Shown here: positions 39,014 through 51,696 of the stretch, in pieces | How the letters are laid out: each line of letters starts with the position of its first letter | Numbering within the stretch: the stretch's first letter is position 1 | Source: Isoperla grammatica | Lineage: Eukaryota > Arthropoda > Insecta > Plecoptera > Perlodidae | Assembly: GCA_945910005.1 (NCBI GenBank) | Contig: CAMDTW010000642.1 | Location: 1,860,001-1,924,000 of the forward strand | DNA: 64,000 nt | Reading direction: 5' to 3' | Notes under the pieces: model-generated | Databases searched by the model: none | Seen by the model: the letters and a program-made list of their open reading frames with translations, nothing else | What the model was told of the DNA's origin: nothing | Program-made: the position numbers and the translations under genes

Positions 39014-42000
39014 TCTGACTTAGCGCAAGGTTTATCAAGTACAGTCACCGTCACAAGCAAGGAAACATGCGTTGTCCTGATACGTTGCATGTAGTGGCTT
39101 CTGTGTCACTGACTTAGAACAAGGTTTATCAAGTACAGTCACCGTCACAAGCAAGGAAACATGCGTTGTCCTCATACGTTGCATGTAGTGGCTTTCATGT
39201 CACTGACTTAGCGCAGGGTTTATCAAGTACAGTCACCGTCACAAGCAAGGAAACATGCGTTGTCCTGATATGTTGCATGTAGTGGCTTCTATGTCACTGA
39301 CTTAGCGCAGGGTTTATCAAGAACGGTTACCGTCACAAACGAGGAAACATGCGTTGTCCTGATATGTTGCATGTAGTGGCTTACATGTCACTGAAATAGC
39401 GCAGGCTTTATCAAGTACAGTCACCGTCACAAGCGAGAAAACATGCGTTGTCCTGATATGTTGCATGTAGTGGCTTTCATGTCACTGACATAGCGAAGGG
39501 TTTATCAAGTACAGTCACCGTCAAAATAGAGGAAACATGCGTTGTCCTCATGTGTTGCATGAAGTGGCTTCTATGTCACTGACTTAGCGCAGGGTTTATC
39601 AAGTACAGTCACCGTCACAAGCGAGGAAACATGCGTTGTTCTCATATGTTGCATAAAGTGGCTTTCATGTCACTGACTTAGCGCAGGGTTTATCAAGTAC
39701 AGTCACAGTCACAAGCAAGGAAACATGCGTTGTCCTGATATGTTGCATGTAGTGGCTTCTATGTCATTGACTAAGCGCAGGGTTTATCAAGTACAGTCAC
39801 CGTCACAAGCAAGGAAACATGCGTTGTCCTGATATGTTGCATGTAGTGGCTTCTATATCACTGACTTAGCGCAGGGTTTATCAAGTTCAGTCACCGTCAC
39901 AATAGAGGAATCATGCGTTGTCCTCATACGTTGCATGTAGTGGCTTCTTTGTCACTGACTTAGCGCAAGGTTTATCAAGTACAGTCACCGTCACAAGCAA
40001 GGCAACATGCGTTGTCCTGATATGATGCATGTAGTGGCTTCTATGTCACTGACTTAGCGCAGGGTTTATCAAGTACAGTCACCGTCACAATAGAGGAAAC
40101 ATGCGTTGTCCTCATACGTTGCATGTAGTGCCTTCTATGTCACTGACTTAGCGCAAGGTTTATCAAGTACAGTCACCGTCACAAGCAAGGAAACATGCGT
40201 TGTCCTGATATGTTGCATGTAGTGGCTTCAATGTCACTGACTTAGCGCAGGGTTTATCAAGTACAGTCACCGTCACAATAAAAAACATGCGTTGTCCTCA
40301 TACGTTGCATGTAGTGGCTTCTATGTCACTGACTTAGCTCAGGGTTTATCAAGTACAGTCACCGTCACAAGCGAGGAAACATGCGTTGTTCTGATATGTT
40401 GCATGTAGTGGCTTTCATGTCACTGACTTAGCTCAGGGTTTATCAAGAACAGTCACCGTCACAAGCGTGGAAACATGCGTTGTCCTCATATGTTGCATGT
40501 AGTAGCTTTCATGTCACTGACTTAGCGCAGGGTTTATCAAGTACAGTCACCGTCACAATAGAGGAAACATGCGTTGTCCTCATATATTGCATGAAGTGGC
40601 TTCTATGTCACTGACTTAGCGCAGGGTTTATCAAGTACAGTCACCGTCACAAGCAAGGAAACATGCGTTGTCCTGATATGTTGCATGTAGTGGCTTCTAT
40701 GTCACTGACTTAGCGCAGGGTTTATCAAGTACAGTCATCGTCACAAGCAAGGAAACATGCGTTGTCCTGATATGTTGCATGTAGTGGCTTCTATGTCACT
40801 GACTTAGCGCAGGGTTTATTAAGTACAGTCACCGTCACAAGCAAGGAAACATGCGTTGTCCTGATATGTTGCATGTAGTGCCTTCTATGTCACTGACTTA
40901 GCGCAGGGTTTATCAAGTACAGTCACCGTCACAAGCAAGGAAACATGCGTTGTCCTGATATGTTGCATGTAGTGGCTTCTATGTCACTGACTAAGCGCAG
41001 GGTTTATCAAGTACAGTCACCGTCACAAGCAACGAAACATGCGTTGTCCTGATATGTTGCATGAAGTGGCTTTCATGTCACTGACTTAGCGTAGGGTTTA
41101 TCAAGTACAGTCACCGTCACAAGCAAGGAAACATGCGTTGTCCTGATACGTTGCATGTAGTGGCTTTCATGTCACTGACTTAGCGCAGGGTTTATCAAGT
41201 ACAGTCACCGTCACAAGCAAGGAAACATGCTTTGTCCTCATACGTTGCATGTAGTGGCTTTCATGTCACTGACTTAGCGCAGGGTTTATCAAGTACAGTG
41301 ACCGTCACAAGCAAGGAAACATGCGTTGTCCTGATATGTTGCATGTAGTGGCTTCTATGTCACTGACTTAGCGCAGGGTTTATCAAGTACAGTCACCGTC
41401 ACAAGCGAGGAAACATGCGTTGTCCTGATATGTTGCATGTAGTGGCTTTTAAGTCACTGACATAGCGCAGGGTTTATCAAGTACAGTCACCGTCACAAGC
41501 AAGGAAACATGCGTTGTCCTGATATGTTGCATGTAGTGGCTTTCATGTCACTGACATAGCGCAGGGTTTATCAAGTACAGTCACCGTCACAAGCAAGGAA
41601 ACATGCGTTGTCCTCATACGTTGCATGTAGTGGCTTTCATGTCACTGACATAGCGCAGGTTTTATCAAGTACAGTGACCGTCACAAGCAAGGAAACATGC
41701 GTTGTCCTGATATGTTGCATGTAGTGGCTTCTATGTCACTGACTTAGCGCAGGGTTTATCAATAACCGTCACCGTCACAAGCAAGGAAACATGCGTTGTC
41801 CTCATACGTTGCATGTAGTGGCTTCTATGTCACTGACTTAGCGCAGGGTTTATCAAGTACAGTCACCGTCACAAGCAAGGAAACTTGCGTTGTCCTGATA
41901 CGTTGCATGTAGTGGCTTCTATGTCACTGACTTAGCGCAGGGTTTATCAAGTAAAGTCACCGTCACAAGCAAGGAAACATGCGTTGTCCTGATATGTTGC

Positions 42001-45000
42001 ATGTAGTGGCTTCTATGTCACTGACTTAGCGCAGGGTTTATCAAGTACAGTCACCGTCACAATAAGGAAAACATGCGTTGTCCTGATATGTTGCATGAAG
42101 TGGCTTCTATGTCACTGACTTAGCGCAGGGTTTATCAAGTACAGTCACTGTCACACGCGACGACACATGCGTTGTCCTGATACGTTGCATGTAGTGGCTT
42201 CTATGTCACTGACTTACCGCAGGGTTTATCAAGTACAGTCACCGACACAAGCAAGGAAACATGCGTTGTCCTCATACGTTGCATGAAGTGGCTTCTATGT
42301 CACTGACTTAGCGCAGGGTTTATCAAGTACAGTCACCGTCACAATAGAGGAAACATGAGTTGTCCTGATATGTTGCATGTAGTGGCTTCTATGTCACTGA
42401 CTTAGCGCAGGGTTTATCAAGTACAGTCACCGTCACAAGCGAGGAAACATGCGTTGTCCTGATATGTTGCATGTTGTGGCTTTCATGTCACTGACATAGC
42501 GCAGGGTTTATCAAGTACAGTCACCGTCACAAGCAAGAAAACATGCGTTGTCCTGATATGTTGCATGTAGTGGCTTTCATGTCACTGTCATAGCGCAGGG
42601 TTTATCAAGTACAGTCACCGTCACAAGCAAGGAAACATGCGTTGTCCTGATACGTTGCATGTAGTGCCTTCTATGTCACTGACTTAGCGCAGGGTTTATC
42701 AAGTACAGTCACCGTCACAAGCAAGGAAACATGCGTTGTCCTGATATGTTGCATGTAGTGGCTTCTATGTCACTGAATAAGCGCAGGGTTTATCAAGTAC
42801 AGTCACCGTCACAAGCAACGAAACATGCGTTGTCCTGATATGTGGCATGAAGTGGCTTTCATGTCACTGACTTAGCGCAGGGTTTATCAAGTACAGTCAC
42901 CGTCACAAGCAAGGAAACATGCATTGTCCTCATACGTTGCATGTAGTGGCTTTTATGTCACTTACATAGCGCAGGGTTTATCAAGTACAGTCACCGTCAC
43001 AAGCAAGGAAACATGCGTTGTCCTCATACGTTGCATGTAGTGGCTTCTATGTCACTGACTTAGCGCAGGGTTTATCAAGTACAGTCACCGTCACAAGAAA
43101 GGAAACATGCGTTGTCCTCATACGTTGCATGTAGTGGCTTCTTTGTCACTGACTTAGCGCAGGGTTTATCAAGTACAGTCACCGTCACAAGCAAGGAAAC
43201 ATGCGTTGTCCTGATACGTTGCATGTAGTGGCTTTCATGTCACTAACTTAGCGCAGGGTTTATCAAGTACAGTCACCGTCACAAGCAAGGAAACATGCGT
43301 TGTCCTCATACGTTGCATGTAGTGGCTTTCATGTCACTGACTTAGCGCAGGGTTTATCAAGTACAGTGACCGTCACAAGCAAGGAAACATGCGTTGTCCT
43401 GATATGTTGCATGTAGTGGCTTCTATGTCACTGACTTAGCGCAGGGTTTATCAAGTACAGTCACCGTCACAAGCGAGGAATCATGCGTTGTCCTGATATG
43501 TTGCATGTAGTGGCTTTCATGTCACTGACATAGCGCAGGGTTTATCAAGTACAGTCACCGTCACAAGCAAGGAAACATGCGTTGTCCTGATATGTTGCAT
43601 GTAGTGGCTTTCATGTCACTGACATAGCGCAGGGTTTATCAAGTACAGTCACCGTCACAAGCAAGGAAACATGCGTTGTCCTCATACGTTGCATGTAGTG
43701 GCTTTCATGTCACTGACTTAGCGCAGGGTTTATCAAGTACAGTGACCGTCACAAGAAGGGAAACATGCGTTGTCCTGATATGTTGCATGTAGTGGCTTCT
43801 ATGTCACTGACTTAGCGCAGGGTTTATCAATAACCGTCACCGTCACAAGCAAGGAAACATGCGTTGTCCTCATACGTTGCATGTAGTGGCTTCTATGTCA
43901 CTGACTTAGCGCAGGGTTTATCAAGTACAGTCACCGTCACAAGCAAGGAAACATGCGTTGTCCTGATACGTTGCATGTAGTGGCTTCTATGTCACTGACT
44001 TAGCGCAGGGTTTATCAAGTACAGTCACCGTAACAAGCAAGGAAACATGCGTTGTCCTGATACGTTGAATGTAGTGGCTTCTATGTCACTGACTTAGCGC
44101 AGGGTTTATCAAGTACAGTCACCGTCACAAGCAAGGAAACATGCGTTGTCCTCATACGTTGCATGTAGTGGCTTCTATGTCACTGACTTAGCGCAGGGTT
44201 TATCAAGAACAGTCACCGTCACAATAGAGAAAACATGAGTTGTCCTGATATTTTGCATGTAGTGGCTTCTATGTCACTGACTTAGCGCAGGGTTTATCAA
44301 GTACAGTTACCGTCACAAGCGAGAAAACATGCGTTGCCCTGATATGTTGCATGTAGTGGCTTCTATGTCACTGACTTAGCGCAGGGTTTATCAAGTACAG
44401 TCACCGTCACAAGCAAGGAAACATGCGTTGTCCTCATACGTTGCATGTAGTGGCTTTCATGTCACTGACTTTGCGCAGGGTTTATCAAGTACAGTCACCG
44501 TCACAAGCAAGGAAACATCCGTTGTCCTCATACGTTGCATGAAGTAGCATCTATGTCACTGACTTAGCGCAAGGTTTATCAAGTACAGTCACCGTCACAA
44601 GCAAGGAAACATGCGTTGTCCTGATACGTTGCATGTAGTGGCTTCTATGTCACTGACTTAGCGCAAGGTTTATCAAGTACAGTCACTGTCACAAGCAAGG
44701 AAACATGCGTTTTCCCGATACGTTGCATGTAGTTGCTTCTATGTCACTGACTTAGCGCAGGGTTTATCAAGTACAATCACGTCACAAGCGAGAAAACATG
44801 CGTTGTCCTGATATGTTGCATGTAGTGGCTTCTATGTCACTGACTCAGCGCAGGGTTTATCAAGTACAGTCACCGTCACAAGCAAGGAAACATGCGTTGT
44901 CCTCATACGTTGCATGTAGTGGCTTCTATGTCACTAACTTAGCGCAGGGTTTATCAAGTACAGTCACCGTCACAAGCAAGGAAACATGCGTTGTCCTCAT

Positions 45001-45214
45001 ACGTTGCATGTAGTGGCTTCTATGTCACTGACTTAGCGCAAGGTTTATCAAGTACAGTCACCGTCACAAGCAAGGTAACATGCGTTGTCCTCATACGTTG
45101 CATGTAGTGGCTTCTATGTCACTGACTTAGCGCAAGGTTTATCAAGTACAGTCACCGTCACAAGCAAGGAAACATGCGTTGTCCTCATACGTTGCATGTA
45201 GTGGCTTCTATGTC
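39014..45214 (+). repeat. Higher-order unit of 66 monomers (6,201 bp), copy H2
   Basis: This is the D2 copy of H1 at +11,826, bounded by TGTCTCTGAC at 39,010 and 45,211. Landmarks are AAGAACGG at 39,317, TCAATAACC at 41,759 and 43,827, and the GACTCAGCG monomer just after 44,798. It is adjacent to H3, so H2 and H3 form a true head-to-tail pair. Confidence 0.88.
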
Positions 45215-48200
45215 TCTGACTTAGCGCAAGGTTTATCAAGTACAGTCACCGTCACAAGCAAGGAAACATGCGTTGTCCTGATACGTTGCATGTAGTGGCT
45301 TCTGTGTCACTGACTTAGAACAAGGTTTATCAAGTACAGTCACCGTCACAAGCAAGGAAACATGCGTTGTCCTCATACGTTGCATGTAGTGGCTTTCATG
45401 TCACTGACTTAGCGCAGGGTTTATCAAGTACAGTCACCGTCACAAGCAAGGAAACATGCGTTGTCCTGATATGTTGCATGTAGTGGCTTCTATGTCACTG
45501 ACTTACCGCAGGGTTTATCAAGAACGGTTACCGTCACAAACGAGGAAACATGCGTTGTCCTGATATGTTGCATGTAGTGGCTTTCATGTCACTGACATAG
45601 CGCAGGCTTTATCAAGTACAGTCACCGTCACAAGCGAGAAAACATGCGTTGTCCTGATATGTTGCATGTAGTGGCTTTCATGTCACTGACATAGCGAAGG
45701 GTTTATCAAGTACAGTCACCGTCAAAATAGAGAAAACATGCGTTGTCCTCATGTGTTGCATGAAGTGGCTTCTATGTCACTGACTTAGCGCAGGGTTTAT
45801 CAAGTACAGTCACCGTCACTAGCGAGGAAACATGCGTTGTTCTCATATGTTGCATAAAGTGGCTTTCATGTCACTGACTTAGCGCAGGGTTTATCAAGTA
45901 CAGTCACAGTCACAAGCAAGGAAACATGCGTTGTCCTGATATGTTGCATGTAGTGGCTTCTATGTCATTGACTTAGCGCAGGGTTTATCAAGTACAGTCA
46001 CCGTCACAAGCAAGGAAACATGCGTTGTCCTGATATGTTGCATGTAGTGGCTTCTATATCACTGACTTAGCGCAGGGTTTATCAAGTTCAGTCACCGTCA
46101 CAATAGAGGAAACATGCGTTGTCCTCATACGTTGCATGTAGTGGCTTCTATGTCACTGACTTAGCGCAAGGTTTATCAAGTACAGTCACCGTCACAAGCA
46201 AGGCAACATGCGTTGTCCTGATATGATGCATGTAGTGGGTTCTATGTCACTGACTTAGCGCAGGGTTTATCAAGTACAGTCACCGTCACAATAGAGGTAA
46301 CATGCGTTGTCCTCATACGTTGCATGTAGTGCCTTCTATGTCACTGACTTAGCGCAAGGTTTATCAAGTACAGTCACCGTCACAAGCAAGGAAACATGCG
46401 TTGTCCTGATATGTTGCATGTAGTGGCTTCTATGTCACTGACTTAGCGCAGGGTTTATCAAGTACAGTCACCGTCACAATAAAAAACATGCGTTGTCCTC
46501 ATACGTTGCATGTAGTGGCTTCTATGTCACTGACTTAGCTCAGGGTTTATCAAGTACAGTCACCGTCACAAGCGAGGAAACATGCGTTGTTCTGATATGT
46601 TGCATGTAGTGGCTTTCATGTCACTGACTTAGCTCAGGGTTTATCAAGTACAGTCACCGTCACAAGCGTGGAAACATGCGTTGTCCTCATATGTTGCATG
46701 TAGTAGCTTTTATTTCACTGACTTAGCGCAGGGTTTATCAAGTACAGTCACCGTCACAATAGAGGAAACATGCGTTGTCCTCATATATTGCATGAAGTGG
46801 CTTCTATGTCACTGACTTAGCGCAGGGTTTATCAAGTACAGTCACCGTCACAAGCAAGGAAACATGCGTTGTCCTGATATGTTGCATGTAGTGGCTTCTA
46901 TGTCACTGACTTAGCGCAGGGTTTATCAAGTACAGTCATCGTCACAAGCAAGGAAACATGCATTGTCCTGATATGTTGCATGTAGTGGCTTCTATGTCAC
47001 TGACTTAGCGCAGGGTTTATTAATACAGTCACCGTCACAAGCAAAGAAACATGCGTTGTCCTGATATGTTGCATGTAGTGCCTTCTATGTCACTGACTTA
47101 GCGCAGGGTTTATCAAGTACAGTCACCGTTACAAGCAAGGAAACATGCGTTGTCCTGATATGTTGCATGTAGTGGCTTCTATGTCACTGACTAAGCGCAG
47201 GGTTTATCAAGTACAGTCACCGTCACAAGCAACGAAACATGCGTTGTCCTGATATGTTGCATGAAGTGGCTTTCATGTCACTGACTTAGCGCAGGGTTTA
47301 TCAAGTACAGTCACCGTCACAAGCAAGGAAACATGCGTTGTCCTGATACGTTGCATGTAGTGGCTTTCATGTCACTGACTTAGCGCAGGGTTTATCAAGT
47401 ACAGTCACCGTCACAAGCAAGGAAACATGCGTTGTCCTCATACGTTGCATGTAGTGGCTTTCATGTCACTGACTTAGCGCAGGGTTTATCAAGTACAGTG
47501 ACCGTCACAAGCAAGAAAACATGCGTTGTCCTGATATGTTGCATGTAGTGGCTTCTATGTCACTGACTTAGCGCAGGGTTTATCAATAACCGTCACCGTC
47601 ACAAGCAAGGAAACATGCGTTGTCCTCATACGTTGCATGTAGTGGCTTCTATGTCACTGACTAAGCGCAAGGTTTATCAAGTACAGTCACCGTCACAAGC
47701 AAGGAAACTTGCGTTGTCCTGATACGTTGCATGTAGTGGCTTCTATGTCACTGACTTAGCGCAGGGTTTATCAAGTAAAGTCACCGTCACAAGCAAGGAA
47801 ACATGCGTTGTCCTGATATGTTGCATGTAGTGGCTTCTATGTCACTGACTTAGCGCAGGGTTTATCAAGTACAGTCACCGTCACAATAAGGAAAACATGC
47901 GTTGTCCTGATATGTTGCATGAAGTGGCTTCTATGTCACTGACTTAGCGCAGGGTTTATCAAGTACAGTCACTGTCACACGCGACGACACATGCGTTGTC
48001 CTGATACGTTGCATGTAGTGGCTTCTATGTCACTGACTTACCGCAGGGTTTATCAAGTACAGTCACCGACACAAGCAAGGAAACATGCGTTGTCCTCATA
48101 CGTTGCATGAAGTGGCTTCTATGTCACTGACTTAGCGCAGGGTTTATCAAGTACAGTCACCGTCACAATAGAGGAAACATGAGTTGTCCTGATATGTTGC

Positions 48201-51200
48201 ATGTAGTGGCTTCTATGTCACTGACTTAGCGCAGGGTTTATCAAGTACAGTCACCGTCACAAGCGAGGAAACATGCGTTGTCCTGATATGTTGCATGTTG
48301 TGGCTTTCATGTCACTGACATAGCGCAGGGTTTATCAAGTACAGTCAACGTCACAAGCAAGAAAACATGCGTTGTCCTGATATGTTGCATGTAGTGGCTT
48401 TCATGTCACTGTCATAGCGCAGGGTTTATCAAGTACAGTCACCGTCACAAGCAAGGAAACATGCGTTGTCCTCATACGTTGCATGTAGTGGCTTTCATGT
48501 CACTGACTTAGCTCAGGGTTTATCAAGTACAGTCACCGTCACAAGCGTGGAAACATGCGTTGTCCTCATATGTTGCATGTAGTAGCTTTTATGTCAATGA
48601 CTGAGCGCAGGGTTTATCAAGTACAGTCACCGTCACAAGCAAGGAAACATGCGTTGTCCTGATATGTTGCATGTAGTGGCTTCTATGTCACTGACTTAGC
48701 GCAGGGTTTATCGAGTACAGTCACCGTTACAAGCAAGGAAACATGCGTTGTCCTGATACGTTGCATGTAGTGGCTTCTATGTCACTGATTTAGCGCAGGG
48801 TTTATCGAGAACAGTCACCGTCACAAGCGAGGAAACATGCGGTGTCCTGATATGTTGCATGTAGTGGCTTTCATGTCACTGACATAGCGCAGGGTTTATC
48901 AAGTACAGTTACCGTCACAATAGAGGAAACATGCGTTGTCCTCATATATTGCATGAAGTGGCTTCTATGTCACTGACTTAGCGCAGGGTTTATCAAGTAC
49001 AGTCACCGTCACAAGCAAGGAAACATGCGTTGTCCTGATATGTTGCATTTAGTGGCTTCTATGTCACTGACTTAGCGCAGGGTTTATCAAGTACAGTCAC
49101 CGTCACAAGCAAGGAAACATGCGTTGTCCTGATATGTTGCATGTAGTGGCTTCTATGTCACTGACTTAGCGCAGGGTTTATTAAGTACAGTCACCGTCAC
49201 AAGCAAGGAAACATGCGTTGTCCTGATATGTTGCATGTAGTGCCTTCTATGTCACTGACTTAGCGCAGGGTTTATCAAGTACAGTCACCGTCACAAGCAA
49301 GGAAACATGCGTTGTCCTGATATGTTGCATGTAGTGGCTTCTATGTCACTGAATAAGCGCAGGGTTTATCAAGTACAGTCACCGTCACAAGCAACGAAAC
49401 ATGCGTTGTCCTGATATGTGGCATGAAGTGGCTTTCATGTCACTGACTTAGCGCAGGGTTTATCAAGTACAGTCACCGTCACAAGCAAGGAAACATGCAT
49501 TGTCCTCATACGTTGCATGTAGTGGCTTTTATGTCACTTACATAGCGCAGGGTTTATCAAGTACAGTCACCGTCACAAGCAAGGAAACATGCGTTGTCCT
49601 CATACGTTGCATGTAGTGGCTTCTATGTCACTGACTTAGCGCAGGGTTTATCAAGTACAGTCACCGTCACAAGAAAGGAAACATGCGTTGTCCTCATACG
49701 TTGCATGTAGTGGCTTCTTTGTCACTGACTTAGCGCAGGGTTTATCAAGTACAGTCACCGTCACAAGCAAGGAAACATGCGTTGTCCTGATACGTTGCAT
49801 GTAGTGGCTTTCATGTCACTAACTTAGCGCAGGGTTTATCAAGTACAGTCACCGTCACAAGCAAGGAAACATGCGTTGTCCTCATACGTTGCATGTAGTG
49901 GCTTTCATGTCACTGACTTAGCGCAGGGTTTATCAAGTACAGTGACCGTCACAAGCAAGGAAACATGCGTTGTCCTGATATGTTGCATGTAGTGGCTTCT
50001 ATGTCACTGACTTAGCGCAGGGTTTATCAAGTACAGTCACCGTCACAAGCGAGGAATCATGCGTTGTCCTGATATGTTGCATGTAGTGGCTTTCATGTCA
50101 CTGACATAGCGCAGGGTTTATCAAGTACAGTCACCGTCACAAGCAAGGAAACATGCGTTGTCCTCATACGTTGCATGTAGTGGCTTTCATGTCACTGACT
50201 TAGCGCAGGGTTTATCAAGTACAGTGACCGTCACAAGAAGGGAAACATGCGTTGTCCTGATATGTTGCATGTAGTGGCTTCTATGTCACTGACTTAGCGC
50301 AGGGTTTATCAATAACCGTCACCGTCACAAGCAAGGAAACATGCGTTGTCCTCATACGTTGCATGTAGTGGCTTCTATGTCACTGACTTAGCGCAGGGTT
50401 TATCAAGTACAGTCACCGTCACAAGCAAGGAAACATGCGTTGTCCTGATACGTTGCATGTAGTGGCTTCTATGTCACTGACTTAGCGCAGGGTTTATCAA
50501 GTACAGTCACCGTAACAAGCAAGGAAACATGCGTTGTCCTGATACGTTGAATGTAGTGGCTTCTATGTCACTGACTTAGCGCAGGGTTTATCAAGTACAG
50601 TCACCGTCACAAGCAAGGAAACATGCGTTGTCCTCATACGTTGCATGTAGTGGCTTCTATGTCACTGACTTAGCGCAGGGTTTATCAAGAACAGTCACCG
50701 TCACAATAGAGAAAACATGAGTTGTCCTGATATTTTGCATGTAGTGGCTTCTATGTCACTGACTTAGCGCAGGGTTTATCAAGTACAGTTACCGTCACAA
50801 GCGAGAAAACATGCGTTGCCCTGATATGTTGCATGTAGTGGCTTCTATGTCACTGACTTAGCGCAGGGTTTATCAAGTACAGTCACCGTCACAAGCAAGG
50901 AAACATGCGTTGTCCTCATACGTTGCATGTAGTGGCTTTCATGTCACTGACTTTGCGCAGGGTTTATCAAGTACAGTCACCGTCACAAGCAAGGAAACAT
51001 CCGTTGTCCTCATACGTTGCATGAAGTAGCATCTATGTCACTGACTTAGCGCAAGGTTTATCAAGTACAGTCACCGTCACAAGCAAGGAAACATGCGTTG
51101 TCCTGATACGTTGCATGTAGTGGCTTCTATGTCACTGACTAAGCGCAAGGTTTATCAAGTACAGTCACTGTCACAAGCAAGGAAACATGCGTTTTCCCGA

Positions 51201-51696
51201 TACGTTGCATGTAGTTGCTTCTATGTCACTGACTTAGCGCAGGGTTTATCAAGTACAGTCACGTCACAAGCGAGAAAACATGCGTTGTCCTGATATGTTG
51301 CATGTAGTGGCTTCTATGTCACTGACTCAGCGCAGGGTTTATCAAGTACAGTCACCGTCACAAGCAAGGAAACATGCGTTGTCCTCATACGTTGCATGTA
51401 GTGGCTTCTATGTCACTGACTTAGCGCAGGGTTTATCAAGTACCGTCACCGTCACAAGCAAGGAAACATGCGTTGTCCTCATACGTTGCATGTAGTGGCT
51501 TCTATGTCACTGACTTAGCGCAAGGTTTATCAAGTACAGTCACCGTCACAAGCAAGGTAACATGCGTTGTCCTCATACGTTGCATGTAGTGGCTTCTATG
51601 TCACTGACTTAGCGCAAGGTTTATCAAGTACAGTCACCGTCACAAGCAAGAAAACATGCGTTGTCCTCATACGTTGCATGTAGTGGCTTCTATGTC
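45215..51696 (+). repeat. Higher-order unit of 69 monomers (6,482 bp), copy H3
   Basis: H3 follows H2 at +6,201 at first (45,518), then +5,824 (48,405 against 42,581), then +6,576 (49,349 against 42,773), then +6,482 (51,280 against 44,798). These steps are a loss of 4 monomers, a gain of 8 and a loss of 1, to within a base or two. H3 is also more diverged than H1 is from H2. Private variants include TCACTAGCGAGG near 45,820, TTTATTAATACAG at 47,019 and TAGTGGGTTC near 46,233. Confidence 0.85.
48462..49213 (+). repeat. Eight-monomer block present in H3 but absent from H1 and H2
   Basis: The extra 752 bp (8 x 94) contain a TTAGCTCAGG monomer, a CAAGCGTGG monomer, TAGCTTTTATGTCAATGAC, two TATCGAG monomers, a CATATATTGC monomer and a TTTATTAAG monomer. 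The same series occurs in the D1 copies (about 12,900-13,560) and in both flanks. It was probably part of the ancestral unit and lost from H1/H2. End points are good to about one monomer. Confidence 0.7.

Larger units (their letters stand above)
33404..45252 (+). repeat. D2 copy 2: second copy of the 11,826-bp tandem duplication
   Basis: This is a near-identical copy of 21,578-33,426. It inherits the variants private to D1 copy 2 (T at 33,778, C at 35,064, T at 35,101, C at 36,241), which shows that D1 happened first. It ends at 45,252, where the array goes back to the natural unit order (CTGTGTCAC, then TTAGAACAAGG). Confidence 0.92.
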
